Position numbers and translations under genes: made by a program | Assembly: GCA_030068075.1 (NCBI GenBank) | Contig: CM057823.1 | Coordinates: 19,998,485-20,062,484, forward strand | From: Paguma larvata | Lineage: Eukaryota > Chordata > Mammalia > Carnivora > Viverridae | Direction of reading: 5' to 3' | DNA: 64,000 nucleotides | Shown: positions 12,250 through 25,324 of the stretch, in pieces | Layout: the number at the start of each line of letters is the position of its first letter | How positions within the stretch are numbered: position 1 is the stretch's first letter | The notes under the pieces: generated by a model | What the model saw: only the letters and a program-made list of their open reading frames with translations | Database searches by the model: none | Told to the model about the DNA's origin: nothing

Positions 12250-12408
12250 AGTTATTGCTGTAAGTGCTCAGATCACTGTGAGTGCTGGCAAGAGAGGACG
12301 CGCTTCCTGTCCTCAGCGCCGAACTTTTCAAAGATGCTTTGGATTTAGGAAGTGGTCTACGCAAATTCACCCAAGACGGCTGTGCATTTTTCAAGGATGT
12401 AGGTTTTC
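12250..12408 (-). CDS. MTUS1: MTUS1 exon 4, in-frame cassette (ATIP3a versus ATIP3b)
   Basis: A 159-base exon, phase 1 at both ends, so skipping keeps the frame. Acceptor CCCAAG|GA (AG 12410-12409); donor T|GTAAGT (GT 12249-12248). It encodes KPTSLKNAQPSWVNLRRP, LPKSKASLKSSALRTGS and ASTHSDLSTYSNN, clearly MTUS1. Human ATIP3a and ATIP3b differ by 54 residues, the size of the human exon (162 bases); this copy is one codon shorter, with LRTGS where human has LRRTGS. Its pyrimidine tract is an unbroken run of 21 T (12438-12418 on the minus strand), with a minus-oriented CanSINE from about 12464, some 55 bases from the acceptor. The ORF finder missed the exon because it begins without ATG. Confidence 0.94.
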
Positions 12409-12463
12409 CTTGGGATCAAAAAAAAAAAAAAAAAAAAGTTTCTACTGCAATTCATCTTCAAAG

Positions 12464-12664
12464 TTTTTTTTAAAATAATACTTTTATTTTTAAGAGAGAG
12501 AGAGAAAGAGCATGAGTGGAGAAGGCACAGAGAATCCAAAGCAGGCTCCAGGCTCTGAGCTGTCAGCACAGAGCCTGATGTGAGGCTTGAACTCAGGGGC
12601 CATGACATCGTGACCTGAGCCAAAGTCAGACGCTTAACCAACTGAGCCACCCAGGCGCCCCCCC
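12464..12664 (-). repeat. MTUS1: CanSINE close upstream of MTUS1 exon 4
   Basis: Same strand as the gene, ending TGAGCCACCCAGGCGCCCC at 12662. Its tail end is about 55 bases from the exon 4 acceptor, so it occupies the intron just upstream of the expected branch-point region. Confidence 0.93.
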
Positions 12665-13844
12665 CGCTGAAGGCTTAAGCTTATAAACTTAAACTCCTGT
12701 ACTAAATACTGAGTTAAAACATGAACTAAATATTCAGAATCAAGAAATCTTCACATTGACTTGAGTTTTTATTTTTGTTAATTTAGAGGCAGTGAGGCCA
12801 TCGGGACCTGTGAAGGGAAGCTCTAACCGTACAACCCGAGGTAATTACTGCGGGTGTTCTGTGATGGAGACAGATCTAAGGAGCCATGGGACATGGCAAA
12901 GCTGAGCTTCTGCCAAAGATGAAATGAAAGCTCCACCCATACCGCTGATTAGGAAGTAAACAAATTCATCCATTCACACACTAGTCTACTGTATAAAAAC
13001 CAGATGAAAATTTAAAAACCCTAACAGAAAGAACACTTCAATTTGAGGACGAAAAACTGCCTAATGCCTACCACCAGGTGGTGCTCTGTTATTCTTCTTT
13101 TCATCTCTTCGTTTTTACCACTTATTTGCCAAACTTCAACGGTCTTCACTCCAAACTTCTCTTTCTTGCAGCAAAAGTGTTCCAACTCATCAATGAACTA
13201 TCTATGCTTTTCTCTGGCATATGTGAAACCGCACTATCCTGATACTCACACCTGCCACCGGTTTATGGGCATTTCCCAAGTTCGATCTTTACGCCTCTTC
13301 ATTGAGCCCATCTCAGAGAGTCTTCATTTACTTTCCTCTAACCCTTGCCCGTGTGGATGAATTCCAAATTCTCACCTGCAGCCTATCCTCTTTCTAGATA
13401 CCAGTGCCACTTGCATGTTAAATTCTTTATTGAATATTTCAATTCGGACACTTAGATACCCTCCTCCCTACTTATGCTAATTGTAACTCCAATTTTCCTT
13501 TTTCCCAGCCTCAAAACATTGGAATTGTTCTTTTTTCCCCAGATCCCCATATGATCTAGCATGAAGACTCTCAATGCTACATTACATAACAAAACTATGA
13601 AGAGTTGAAAAAGACCTTACATAAAAATGGCAGCGTCACATATTCCTAATGGCACTATAGTGAGTGAAATAGTATTTCTGGGAAGTAATGCTCACTGCTT
13701 TATGGCTCATAAATATTTCATCTTAATAGAGAAAAAGGAGGTCAAACTCCTTAGATCTGTCATTTAAAGTCACTCATATTAAAGCTCTACCTATCTCCAG
13801 CCTCATCCTTGCACTTGTTAACCATAAAAATCAATATGTCGGTC

Positions 13845-14290
13845 AAATGTCAGTCAAATGTCAATCAAAAGATGAGTTTATTTGGGAATGGCAGAGAATT
13901 GCAATTTGAGACATACAAGCTACGACAAAGCCACAAGCAAGTCTGCCTTACATAGGAGAGGCATGCTCTTTTATAGAGGACAGTGGGAATTTGGGAAGGC
14001 TGTCACAAGTAACTTCGGTGGAGTAAACTGGGAGCTGGAAGTATAGTGGCTTCTCATTGGCTGAGTTGGGACTGACCCTCAATGGCTGGGCTGCTGCTGC
14101 CAGGAGAGGAGAGGGAGCCTTCCTTCCTCCAGCTGAGAAAATAAACTAGTGTCCACTTGCAAGATTAGTCTCTTTTGTTGGGATTGCTACTGAGAAAGTG
14201 GTGGTAAGGCATGAGAGCTCCCCCTGCTGAGCCTCCTGATTCATTTTAGCCAGGTTTCCTGTTACTAATTTCCCCACACTCTTCTTTCAC
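13845..14290. repeat. Possible LTR-like repeat, family unknown
   Basis: Low-divergence-looking unit with tandem GTCAATC/GTCAGTC motifs, a CATTGGCTGAG box and AATAAAC. I cannot name the family. Confidence 0.3.
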
Positions 14291-14336
14291 AGTGGTGTGT
14301 GCTCTGCTACAATTAATATAGTTTTCTGACACCAGG

Positions 14337-14585
14337 ATTTTTTTTTTTTTTAGATGGTGTGAGTGCCCCAGAGAAGAGGGGCAGAAATAGAGCAAGGGAG
14401 GGAGATAGAGGCGGGTGGGGAGGGAGAGGGAGGGAGAGAGAGAGAGAGAGAGAGAATGAATATCTTAAACAGGCTCCACGTTCAGCACTGAGCTGGACGT
14501 GGGGCTTGATCCCACAAGTCTGGGGTCATGACCTGAGCTGAAATCAAGTCAGGTGCTCAAATGACTGAGCCACACAGGCACTCGA
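14337..14585 (-). repeat. CanSINE with GA tract
   Basis: Minus orientation with a (GA)n run near 14430-14455. The end ACTGAGCCACACAGGCACTC is diverged. Confidence 0.88.
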
Positions 14586-15179
14586 ACCGGGAGGTACTAT
14601 TTTAATTCATGAGGCACAGGATTTTTTTTTTTTTCAAAGAGGTCTTCTTCTCAGTTCAAATTCCATAAATCTCTCTCCCTTATATTTTGCTGTAACAACT
14701 ATATAGGTTCCTCAAGTCCTGCCCTTCCATCCTTTCCAACTCCGTCATGTTGCGCTCCAAACAGGAAAAAGAGGTCGTGACCCAATCCTTGTTACCTATA
14801 GGATGATCGTATTTTTAACTCTCTTAACACTTAAAGACCTATATGGCAGTTCTAGGGTTGATTCCAACCAACTTCTCCCCTATTAGGCTTTGCCACGCCC
14901 CCACACTGTGTGATGCACGCGCGCGCACACACACACAGCCTATTTTTACTTCTCCAGACCTTTTTACTCTCTTCTCCTGTTTATGCCATCTTTGTGAATG
15001 AACTAGCTTCTTTTCCTTGTAGTCCCCTATCTTGCCTGGTGACTACAAAGTTGATGGTTCTTTTAAATCCTTGCCACTCAGATATTGAATCACAACCCCC
15101 ACTTTAACAAGATATGTTAAAATACAAACATGTAAGGGAAGCACTGTAGAGAATCGGAACTCTTTAAAGTCTTTCCTGC

Positions 15180-15375
15180 CAGGTCACCGTCCTGCGTGTC
15201 CTGTGGGCCACAGCTTCTGTTACCATACCGACACTTGTCCCACCCAGGATGTGTGTCAGTAGGGCTCTCTATTTTCCAAGGTCCCTGAGAACAGGGACAG
15301 TACCTGATCCCTCCCTCAGGACCTAGCAAAGTGTCTAGCATGGAGTGCAATTTAATAAATACTTGCAGAATGAAT
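15180..15375 (+). repeat. L2 3' end
   Basis: Typical L2 end: GGTCCCTGAGAACAGGGACA, then AGTGTCTAGCATGG and AATAAATACTTGCAGAATGAA. Confidence 0.75.
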
Positions 15376-15665
15376 TTTTATCCTGGGACCAAGAGTAAGG
15401 TGTGGGAAATAAGGAGAGGCTAGTGGAAGGGGAAAAACTTCCAGCTGTAAGAAGAGTAAGGGCGGGGGATCTCACGTAAAATGATGACTCTAGCTGGGAA
15501 CACTGAATTCTCTAGCTGGAATTTGCTAAGACTAGAACTGAAATGTCCTCACCAAAAAGAGAGAAATATGTGATATGAGAGATCTGCTAATTAACTCCGT
15601 AACGAAAATCCTTCTGCAATGTTTATCAAGTCACCACAATGTACAATTGAAAGAGCTTACAATTT

Positions 15666-15829
15666 GGGGCGCCTGGGGGGCTCAGTCAGTTCAACATCCA
15701 ACTTCGGCTCAGGTCATGATCTCACGGTTCGTGGGTTGAGCCCCACGTGAGGCTCTGTGCTGACAGCTCGGAGCCTTGGAGTCTGCTTTGGATTCCGTGT
15801 CTCCCTTTCTCTGTCCCTCCCCGCCCACA

Positions 15830-15873
<44 letters not shown>

Positions 15874-15892
15874 ATAAACATTAAAAAAAAAT
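15666..15892 (+). repeat. CanSINE with perfect 16-base target duplication
   Basis: AAAGAGCTTACAATTT occurs at 15650-15665 and 15893-15908. Contains a (TC)n tract of about 34 bases. Confidence 0.97.
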
Positions 15893-15996
15893 AAAGAGCT
15901 TACAATTTTACTTGTCAATTATAACTCAATCAAGCTGGAAAAAAATAAATGTAGAATTATACTCATGAGAGTAACAGCTACTAAATTATGTTTCAG

Positions 15997-16197
15997 GGGT
16001 CCTTAGGTGGCTCAGTCGGTTAAGGGTCCCACACTTGGTCTCAGCTCAGGTTATGACCTCACACTCGGTCATGACATCAAGCCCTGCATTGGGCTCCATG
16101 CCAGGCATAGAGCCTGCCTAAGATTCTCTCTCTCCTTCTCCCCCACCCCTGCACACGCTCTCTCTGCCTTCTCTCGTCATCTACACTGAAACATTAA
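15997..16197 (+). repeat. CanSINE, diverged
   Basis: Left end GGGGTCCTTAGGTGGCTCAG, GCCTGCCTAAGATTCTCTC body, no long A tail left. Confidence 0.88.
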
Positions 16198-16864
16198 GCA
16201 CTTAATTTTTACAAGCTTATTTGTCCTTTGTTAATATTAATAGACACTTCAGTCTGTTAACTACATAAAAGGAAACACTTTCATAGTCCTTATAATACTT
16301 AGTAAGTAACAGATATTCAAATATTCATTTGATTTTTAAATTTACATTTAGCTACCGGTTTTTCTTGCCTTTGGAGGTACAGAAAAACAGATCTTTAGAA
16401 TGTGAACTTACTAAATTACAGCACAAACATCTGATGAGTCCTCCTCCTCCTCAGAAACAATGAACACAGTTGAGCAAGTGACAGATGAAAATTTCGGGGC
16501 TCCAGCCACAGCGTAGTCGAGGCTCAACAAGTTTGGAAAATCAGCTTGTTTTTCAGAAAGGATGTTTCATAAAATTGTTTCTGGCAGCATTGTAACTTCA
16601 GAGACATTTTTCATTATGGCTCAGAATTACTACTACACACCCGCACCCCATCTGATTCCAACACACGGCCTGGCACCAGAAGCAAGGTTCCCTTGCCAGC
16701 CTGTGATTCCCATTCACAAGGCTCAAGGTCCCTCCCACCCGGCCTCACCTCCTCCACCTCATGACAACTTGTAACCCTAGCAAAAGTCTTGCCCATTCTA
16801 CCATTAGTCTGTCTGATGGGCATTAAGGGTCCTGAACAAAGGCTCCTTTACCAAGGATTAGCCC

Positions 16865-17035
16865 TTTGAAACTATAATCGTGCTCACATTGCATTTCTAT
16901 TACTATTCCCAGTGCACAGATGAGAAAACTACTTGGGAGGTCAAATGGCTTACTCGGGTCACACACACCTAAGCAGTGACAGTGAGGCCTGGAACCACCA
17001 GCCCAGGGTTCCCTCTACTGTGTCACAGAACAGAA
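16865..17035 (-). repeat. MIR
   Basis: Reverse MIR core: CAGATGAGAAAACTACTTGG, then GGTCACACACACCTAAGCAG and a Cys/Ser-like tail region. Confidence 0.65.
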
Positions 17036-17739
17036 GCATCATGGTTAAGGAAAGGAGCATTAGGCTGGAGGCCAAATTGAGCTCCTCCTTCTAGGAGGGG
17101 ACTCCCCTAGTGCAATGGTAAACCAAGTGGGGATAAAACGAAGGTATCTAACTATTTCGCCAACCGTCCTAATGTTTAACTTAAGAGCAAAGTTGATCTA
17201 AAGTACCCATAACTGGACTTCACAGAAAGAAGCAGTAACACACACCCATCATAAGCAGTATTAAAGGGAAGACATGGCAATATTGGACCGAGAGACTAAC
17301 CTGAGCACCAAATTCTTAAACAATAAAATCCTTACAGGACTGCTCTTACAGTTCCAGGAGGTGGTATTTACCCATTCACTGCACAGCGTCTGACCTATCT
17401 CAGATATAAACCACGAAAATTTAAGATCTACCTACAGCCATATTCCTGGCCTCAGTGACTTATTTTAAGCTCACGCTGTTAGCATAATCTTACATAGAGA
17501 CAAGACATTTGTTTTGATCCTGTAATTACTACCATCTCTTGTCTAGGGTAAACATGGAGGGAGTAACATTTGCACTTAGCCTTAGATCGTACCACAGAGC
17601 GTCTATTGGATTTGAAGTATTACTTCATCAACAAGCAATTTATTGAGATACCCACCTTGGAAAATCCAATTAAATGTACTGTATTTAACAAGAGAACGTC
17701 ATTAAGGAATGCCTTGTAAAACCAAAAATCCAATAGAAT

Positions 17740-18000
17740 AATTTATTAAGTGAAAAAAAAAAAGACATAATGCTCTATTTTTTAAGCTTATACTCACCTA
17801 CATATTGAAAAATTCCAGAATTTTATGAGACTGTTATAAAATATATAGCACAGTGGGATATAGGGAAAAAGGGAAAAAGAAGGCAAGAGGCAGAAATGGG
17901 CAGTTTCCCTTCATACTTCATATGCTTACTACTTCATGTGTTCTTTTTACGATAAGCATATTTTAGCATAAAAACTAATAAAATATTATTAAAGTCACTG
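17740..18000 (+). repeat. Probable old L1 3' end fragment
   Basis: AT-rich sequence with the rhythm of an L1M 3' end (ACTATATAAAATAT-type and CATATTTTAGCATAAAAAC motifs). Weak. Confidence 0.3.
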
Positions 18001-18944
18001 GAGTCAAATATTTAAACAGATAAAAGATGCTCGAAATAGATACAGAAACCAAGGAAGGATAAATTGGACCCACAATTAAACTAAGTACATTCTAATCATT
18101 TTGGTTCCTGTGCCTCTGCAAGCATGAGATAGTCTTTAATCCTTTTAAGTTTACTAAGAAAAAAACAACTAGGAAATCAATGGCTTCGTTGATGCTTTTA
18201 CAAGGCCATGATGAAAACACAGAACTGCGGTGCTGGAAAGTTCTCCATGATACCACAGTGGTGTGTTCCTAGGACTGGAAATTAATACCAAAGAATGAAC
18301 TCCTGAATGGTACTCCTTTGTTCTGACACTCGTATTAAATGACTCATTGTCCCGGACAAAGCTCCCAGGGCACTCGCAGGTATGTAGCGTAATCTCTCAG
18401 CTCCCATCTAGCCTCCTCTGTTCCCTAAGGAAAGGCCTGAGAAAGAAGGTGGGTCCCACACTACTCGCAAAACACCTTCAAAGTAGTGAGAGCAGTTTCC
18501 CAGGCCACAGAAACCTCCACCCGTCAAGACAAGTTCTCCCCTCTGAACCCTCAGCCAGACTAGAAAGAATTCGGCTTTAATGGGTTTTTCATGAGATTAC
18601 TGAGCACTGAAAAAAAATGTCTTGTTCTTTACATTTGATGAAACTTAAAGGTTCGGAAGATGTTTCAATGAGATGGCAAAAAAAAAAAAAAAGCCTTGAC
18701 TACTAGATTGCCTGTATTAGAAGGCACAGATAATCTTAATAAAAATCTGGACAATGGATTCACAGGAGAGGCTGTGTTCCTCAAGTATTTACCTGCCTAC
18801 ATACTGAAATAACTCCAAAGTCAGGTAAATCGCAGACCACACATTCATAGGGTGTTAGAAACACGTGACATCTTACTATGGAAATCACCACCAGATGTTT
18901 TCAGTAGTAATTATGAATACGAGAAAATACATTGTATCTCAATA

Positions 18945-19025
18945 AAATTTATTTTTTTAATATAATTTATCGTCAATTTGGCTTCCATACAACACCCAGT
19001 ACTCATCACAAGTGCCCTCCTAAAT
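18945..19025 (-). repeat. Carnivore L1 3' end fragment
   Basis: AATTTGGCTTCCATACAACA followed by CCCAGTACTCATCACAAGTG is the reverse of the carnivore L1 3' UTR end. Confidence 0.7.
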
Positions 19026-20239
19026 GTCTATCACAATTTTTTTATACAATTGTGGTTTGTATGGCTTAGTAGGTGCACAGGCATTATGCGGAAGAAAAAT
19101 GAGGCTGGAGAAGTGGACGGTTTACTGTAAAGGATTGCGTTAAATGCCAGACTAAGAGTTTTAGACCTTAGTTAGACCTCGTCTTTTATGGGCGGGGTAC
19201 GGTGGGAAGAGGGGAGGGTTACTGCAGCTTCTTGGCATTTGCCTTGGAATTTGATCCAGTGGTGGCAGTTGCATAACCAAGTAGCAGGAAGAGTTTGAAA
19301 TCAGAGAACAACTTAGAAGGCGAGTGAACTTGTCAGCAATGGAGGCCGTGGGAATTTTCACTAGACAATGAAACAATTAGGGAGGTCCTTCTGGAATATA
19401 CACACTACCCATTAATATATATAGCTTAAAATATAAATTGTTATAGTTTATAAAACACCATAGGCATTAATAAAGGCAGGGCCATTACTAGTCAGGGAGA
19501 GAAAATGCCAAATAGACAGACATAGTTAATATCTAAAACATGACAATATGTTGATAGCTATAATTATAACTTAGGTTCTTTTAGCACAACAACGTGGAGA
19601 AACAATGTTTGCATTGCTTATCTACAGTAGCTGGGAATTAGTACAAAACTGAAGTAAGTCTACTCAAAGAGATGAAAAAATTAATGGTAAGTTATGGGAG
19701 AAATAAATTCTACTCAAAACTGTGGCTGCGGGTTCATTTTAACTTAACTCAAAAGGACCAAGTTCTCATCAATACCAAGGTAGATATTAGCTTCAAAGGT
19801 ATAGGTTATTGTCTAAAAACTACTTAAATAACCCTGGTAAACTGCTTACAAATTCAATACTATAAAACAATCGACAGCTTTTCAATGGAGCAGGAAAAGA
19901 GAAAAAAGATTCCTGACTTAAGCAATAAAAAGTAGTCACACCCAGAGACGGGTACATGTATACACTATTTTCATAAATTACTAAGTGCTGATGTTATGAA
20001 AAAAATTTTAAATGAAGAATATAAAAGATTTGAGTAAGTGAATATAACATGTTAATTCTTCCCTGAATTAATATATTCATTGAACGGTATGCCAATCTAA
20101 GTCCACATGTGATTCTTTTAGAGGGGAATTTGGGAGGATTTTTCATACACCGTTTGAATTCACGTAAGAAGAGCCAAAAATACTGAACATAAACATGACA
20201 CAACTGTAACTCAGAAAACTCTGATTTTTAAAAAAGACG

Positions 20240-21040
20240 GGCCAAGTACAGGGATAGGCCTTTCCCCAAAGAAAATATATAATGGCCACAACACATGAAA
20301 AGGTGCTCAACATCATGAGTCACTAGGGAAATGCAAATCAGAACCACAATGAGACCCATCACACCTATGGGAACAGCTATTATAAAAACAAAACAGAAAA
20401 CAATAATGGTGGCTAGGATGGGAAGAAATTGGAACCCCATGCGTTGCTGGCAAAAAAGGAAAATGGGCTGGCTGTCGCCCCCATGTTACAATCGTAACTG
20501 GCAATCTGAGCATATACCCAAAATACACCTCTTCAAGAGGTGTTCATACACCCATGTCCAGAAGGCTACTCATAATAAACACAGGTGGAAGCAACCCAAG
20601 GCATCCACTGGCAGATGAATGGGAAAACAAAATGTGGCCATGCTATGAAATATGACTCAGTCTTAGGAAGGAAGGGAATTCTGACACAGGCTCCGACAGG
20701 GATGAAACTTGAAGACGTTATACTAAGTGTAATGAGCCACTCACAAAAGGACCAACACCGCATGATTCCTCTTCCACGAGGTACCTAGAGTAGTCAAATT
20801 CCAAGACAGACACCAGAAGGTGGCCCCCAGGGCCTGGGGTCTGGACAGAGAGGACCTAGTGTTTCATGGAAAAAGCGGTTCCGTTAGGGAAGGTAAAAAG
20901 TTCTGGAGATGGGATGGTGTGCTTACCGCACAACGAAGTGAATCGGTTTAACGTCACTGAACCACACACTTAAAAATGGTTAAAATGGTAAATTTTATGT
21001 AACGTATTTTGTCACAATTAACAAGTGGAATAAGAAGGTG
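20240..21040 (+). repeat. L1 3' end fragment
   Basis: Translated remnants and nucleotide pattern of an L1 3' end: CATGAAAAGGTGCTCAACAT, AATGCAAATCAGAACCACAA, AAACACAGGTGGAAGCAACC and a TAAATTTTATGTAACGT end. ORFs across it are L1 debris. Confidence 0.8.
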
Positions 21041-21249
21041 TGCTACTAGTTACAAGGGATAAAATAGGAAAATAGTCTATTACTGGCACAAAACTATACT
21101 GACAGATTCATAAACTGTTGCATAAACCCCAGAAAAATAAAAATTCGGAATAGAAGAAGAGACTTTTCAGGTAAGTTAAAGCATTTATTTGTGGTGTTGA
21201 GATAACTGGATTAAAAAAAATTAAAATCTGAGAAGCAGTATACGTGATG

Positions 21250-21426
21250 TAGGGGTTAAAAGTCGACAATCCAGAGCCAGGCTGCTTAGGCTCTGAACCC
21301 AGCTCCAGGACACACTGGCTGTGAGGTTACTTAACCTCTCTGTGCTTGTATTTCTCATGTTAACAATGGGCACGATTATAGGGGTATTTACTTCATAGGT
21401 TCTTTTAAAGGCTAAAGAAGTTTTTG
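21250..21426 (+). repeat. MIR, left part, split by a SINE
   Basis: TTACTTAACCTCTCTGTGCT is the MIR core. It continues at 21690-21740 (ACAATACCTGGCACATATTA) after the SINE insertion. Confidence 0.75.
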
Positions 21427-21647
21427 TTTTTATTTTTTTTTTTAAGGTTTATTTCTTTTCGGAGAGCGAGAGTGCATGCACAGGAGAGACGGGGGGGGGG
21501 GGGGGGGGGGGAGGAGATAATCCCAAGCAGACTCCATGCTATCAGAGAAGATCTTGACATGGAGCTCTAAGTCATGAACCCATTGTTCATGACCTGAGCC
21601 AAAATCAAGAGTTAGATGTTTAACCGACTGAGCCACCCAGGGACCTC
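21427..21647 (-). repeat. CanSINE inserted into a MIR, with 21-G run
   Basis: Minus orientation, ending GAGCCACCCAGGGACCTCC. Contains an uninterrupted run of 21 G (21491-21511). Confidence 0.9.
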
Positions 21648-21779
21648 CTAAGTTTTGTTTTTTGTTTTTCTGTTTTTTTTTTTTTTTTAATGCTTAGAAC
21701 AATACCTGGCACATATTACCTGATACCTAAATATTAGCCACTGGTCTCAACATACACACACAGGCACATGAAAAAAATA

Positions 21780-22060
21780 ATACAATAAAATTGGATTCTA
21801 AAGGGTTTAGAACAAAACCATACAAATTAACCATAACCAAATACAGATCAATTTCTTTTAGTATAGGAGGTCATGTTAAGCATAAAAACTTAGGAAAAAT
21901 TAAAGGAAAAGATGTATTTGACCACATAAAAAAAATGCAAGAATTTAAGTCACCATATGCAAAATATAAAGGCAAATAATAAAACACAGGACAGTAACAA
22001 TAAACAATATCCAATCAACAAAGAATCATTTGCCTCAAAATAAAAGGGAGCAAAAGCTCT
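21780..22060 (+). repeat. Old L1 ORF2 C-terminal fragment
   Basis: Reads FDHIKKMQEFKSPYAKYKGK, recalling the L1 ORF2 end, in a single short frame. Confidence 0.45.
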
Positions 22061-22739
22061 AAGCAAAACAGTAAATAATCATTGATGATATAGGTTTTAA
22101 AACTGTTTAAACGTACTGTGTGTAATATCTTTCCTGGCTCCTCACCTGTCATCCCCAACCCCTGATTCCATTGCTCACATGCTACAGAAAGGTTTAAAAA
22201 GCCTAAAGCTTGTGTTCCCAATCTTTCTTCAGGTTAGGAGTGATCACGCAATCCAGTCTGTGCCAGTAACACTTCAAGACACAAGTGCTGGGGGTGTCAG
22301 GTGCTGAACAGGACTTTTCCTCCCCGATGGAGGGAGACATGTATGTCCTTCACTTTCAGCCTTTTTACACAGTAGCAGGAGGACTAGGCACTTGGAACTC
22401 TTGGTCACCATATTTTAACTGAAAAGTCACTGACAGAACAACATGCTGAGTCGGGAAGAGTAGAAAGACAAAAAGAGGACAGTATCGAGTCACCAAACTT
22501 AGACCTCCCTACCTCTAGACTTCCTGGTAAATAAACACACAACCTCAGGTTTAAACCAAATGGTATCCTTAACGATCATGCTGTCTCTCGCATCTGATGC
22601 AGTTGATTGTTCCTTCCTCTCTGAACGGATTTCTTTACTTGGTTCTGGGACACCACTCCTGACTGATTTCTCTCTTACTTTCCCGGCTGTTTCTTCCTGG
22701 TCTCCTTTGCAATTCCTCCTCATCTCCCTAGCCCTGTAA

Positions 22740-24060
22740 AATCTAAGAGTGCCCCAGAGGTACTTTGGAGCACTCCAGGGAGCTCCCCAGTGGTGCCCTT
22801 GATCTATTTTTCTCTTCCTCGCTTACTCTCGTGGTGATCTAATCCCATCTAGTGGTTTAAATACCATCTAAATGCTGATGAATCCCAAATTTATACCCCG
22901 AGACCAGATTTCGAGACCAGATTTCTATGTGCTCTAGACTCATGTATCCCAATTTTCCCTCAACATCTTCACTTACAGATTATTCATCTCAACTTAGTAT
23001 CTCTATAGCTGAGTCCCTGGTATCTATCTGCCAACATCTGTGCCCCCACCACCCGTCCCCATCTCAGTGGATGGCACCATTATCCTTCCTCATTGTCACA
23101 CCAAAAGTGTGTACAGTGACCTGACTCCACTCTTTTGCTCTCACCTTCTCTAAGCAAATCCTGTCAGCTTCACTTTCAACACGGCCATCTAGATCTGACC
23201 AGCCCTCACTGCCATGACCCTAGCAATACCTCCTCACGCCTCCCCTGGATCCAGCCCTTACCCCCATTCAATGTACTCTCCACAAAAGCATCTGAGTGAT
23301 CCTATCAAAATTTAAGTCACTTTGGGGGTGCCTCGGTGGCTTAGTCAGTTGAGTGTCCAACTCTTGATTTTGGTTCAGGTCATGAGCTCACGTTTCAAAA
23401 GTCGAGCCCCACATTGGGCTCTGCACTGACGGTGCAGAGTCTGTTTAGGATTCTCTCTCTCTATCTCTCTCTCTGTTCCTACCCCAATTGTGTGTGCGCT
23501 TGCACTCTCTCTCAAAATAAATTAACTTAAAAAATTTAATAAAAAACAAAAAAATTTAAGTCACTCGGTTAAAAGCCAAAGTCCCGAGAATTTTTAACAC
23601 TGTCTACGATCTGGTTCTCCAGTACCTGTCAAACCTCACGTTCTGTTTCAACTTTTCCTTACTTCTTTCCTTGCTTTCCTAGAGCACATGAGTAGAGCCA
23701 CCTCAGTGTTTTTTCACTTACTGTTCACTCTGACTAGCATGGTTTTCCTCCAGAAACTCCTAGGAATGACACCGTCCGGCCTTTACTCAAAAGCCACCTC
23801 TCCCTCATGACACTAACCAACATTTCTTTCTCCTCACACAAAAACAACACCCCACATCTCATATTTCCCTTCTCTGCGTTATTATCTCCCCTCCTCCCTA
23901 GTATTTTACATTATCAGGCATCTTATATTCTTTTCTTTACGCATTACCTGTCTCTCCCACCAGAACGTAATTTCGAGAAGGGCGGGTTTTGATCTTGTAT
24001 TCTCTTCTGTACCTCAGCACTTTGATCACTGAATCTACACTTACTCAGTAAACACTTCAG
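22740..24060 (+). repeat. L2 element, long copy, interrupted by a CanSINE
   Basis: Follows the L2 consensus order: TTTAAATACCATCTAAATGC, CCCATCTCAGTGGATGGCAC, ATCTGGTTCTCCAGTACCTG and a final ACTTACTCAGTAAACACTTC. ORFs on both strands here derive from L2. Confidence 0.8.
23322..23550 (+). repeat. CanSINE in L2, perfect target duplication
   Basis: AAAATTTAAGTCACT at 23307-23321 and 23551-23565 (15 bases). Left end GGGGGTGCCTCGGTGGCTTA. Confidence 0.96.
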
Positions 24061-24064
24061 TGCC

Positions 24065-24680
24065 AAGTATATGCCACTTAAAATAAGATACCATTTTGCA
24101 CTTTCTAAAAGAGCATTTAGAAATTGTGTTACGAATGTCAAAATACTGGCAAGCGTGTTGGAAAACGCTCTTATGTACTCAGAGTCGGAGCACCGACTTG
24201 CAGGCTGTTTCTGAAGGGCAATTTGGCAACATGAAGACTTAAAAGGGCTCACACCCTCTGATTCCATCTAAAGGAATGCATCCAAGGAATTTATCTGACC
24301 AGCTCTCTTACTATGTACGAAGCTCTTCAGTGTGAAAGGGTTTCATTCACTAAAATACAAAATAAAACAAAACAAAACACCCTGAAACAACGTCATGTTC
24401 AAAGTCTGAAGAAATATCGCACATTCCAATGATGCAATATTCTAAGGCCATTTAAAATCATGCTATCAAAGAATTTAAGAAGCTAAGAAAACAGGCACCA
24501 TTCCTTTTAAGTGAAAAAGAAAATTCAATCAACTGGCCAAGCGCCTAACGATTAGGTATGGGGTTTCTGAAACAGGAGGAAGTATCTGCCCCTATGAAAT
24601 GTATGTATGCACAGGCACGAGAGAACATGCCGAGAGAAAAGGCACTGAACAGTTATTAATTATGAAGTTAGAGCCTATTT
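24065..24680 (+). repeat. Old L1 3' end fragment
   Basis: AAGATACCATTTTGCACTTT, GGGCAATTTGGCAACATGAA and GGAATGCATCCAAGGAATTT match old L1M 3' sequence in order. Confidence 0.6.
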
Positions 24681-25324
24681 GGCATTAATGAGATTAAGGG
24701 CAATTTCTCTTCCCTTCCCACTTTTCACAAAAAGTGTCGTACTTTTAAAATAGCCTACTGGGAAGCAGGCAGTGGAAACTTGATGAGCCATCCAAATAAA
24801 CTGGTTAAATTCAAGATGCAAGAGAGAGAACATAAAATTTACGATGCTTCGTCCTTTCCTTTCCCGGCATGGACAGACCTGGGCTCCGTCCGGACCTCTT
24901 CGGCCTGTTGACCGCTGGAATACCGAGGTATTGTGTCCTAATTGTCCAACTGCCCTCCTCTGTATTTTGTCTTTACTGACTCTGTCCACAATCTCTACAT
25001 TCCACACCCTGAACCCCAACTGTCTGTCCCTTCATTTCTACTTTCTAGCATACCAGTTACGTCCTAAAAATTACCTCAATCCAGATGTAGCCTTCTCACT
25101 GTATTTCTAGGGTCTCAGTGGCAAAAATCAAACAGCAGAAAGCATCGATACCAAACCAAGACTGACAAATACATTTGTCAGGGTGTACTTCGATCATAGT
25201 ATAGAATTACCTAGATTACAGGAAAAAAGAGTTTCAGCAAGCTTTGGTACTGTTAATCTTATCCTCTTCTGAAATCCTAAGGCTTCTTTTTTTCTTTTTC
25301 TTTAAAATATCCTAAGGATAGATG

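Noticed and set aside
22499..22723. 74-codon minus ORF rich in Lys/Glu
   Set aside because: No known family; lies just before and against an L2 copy; no splice or start support.
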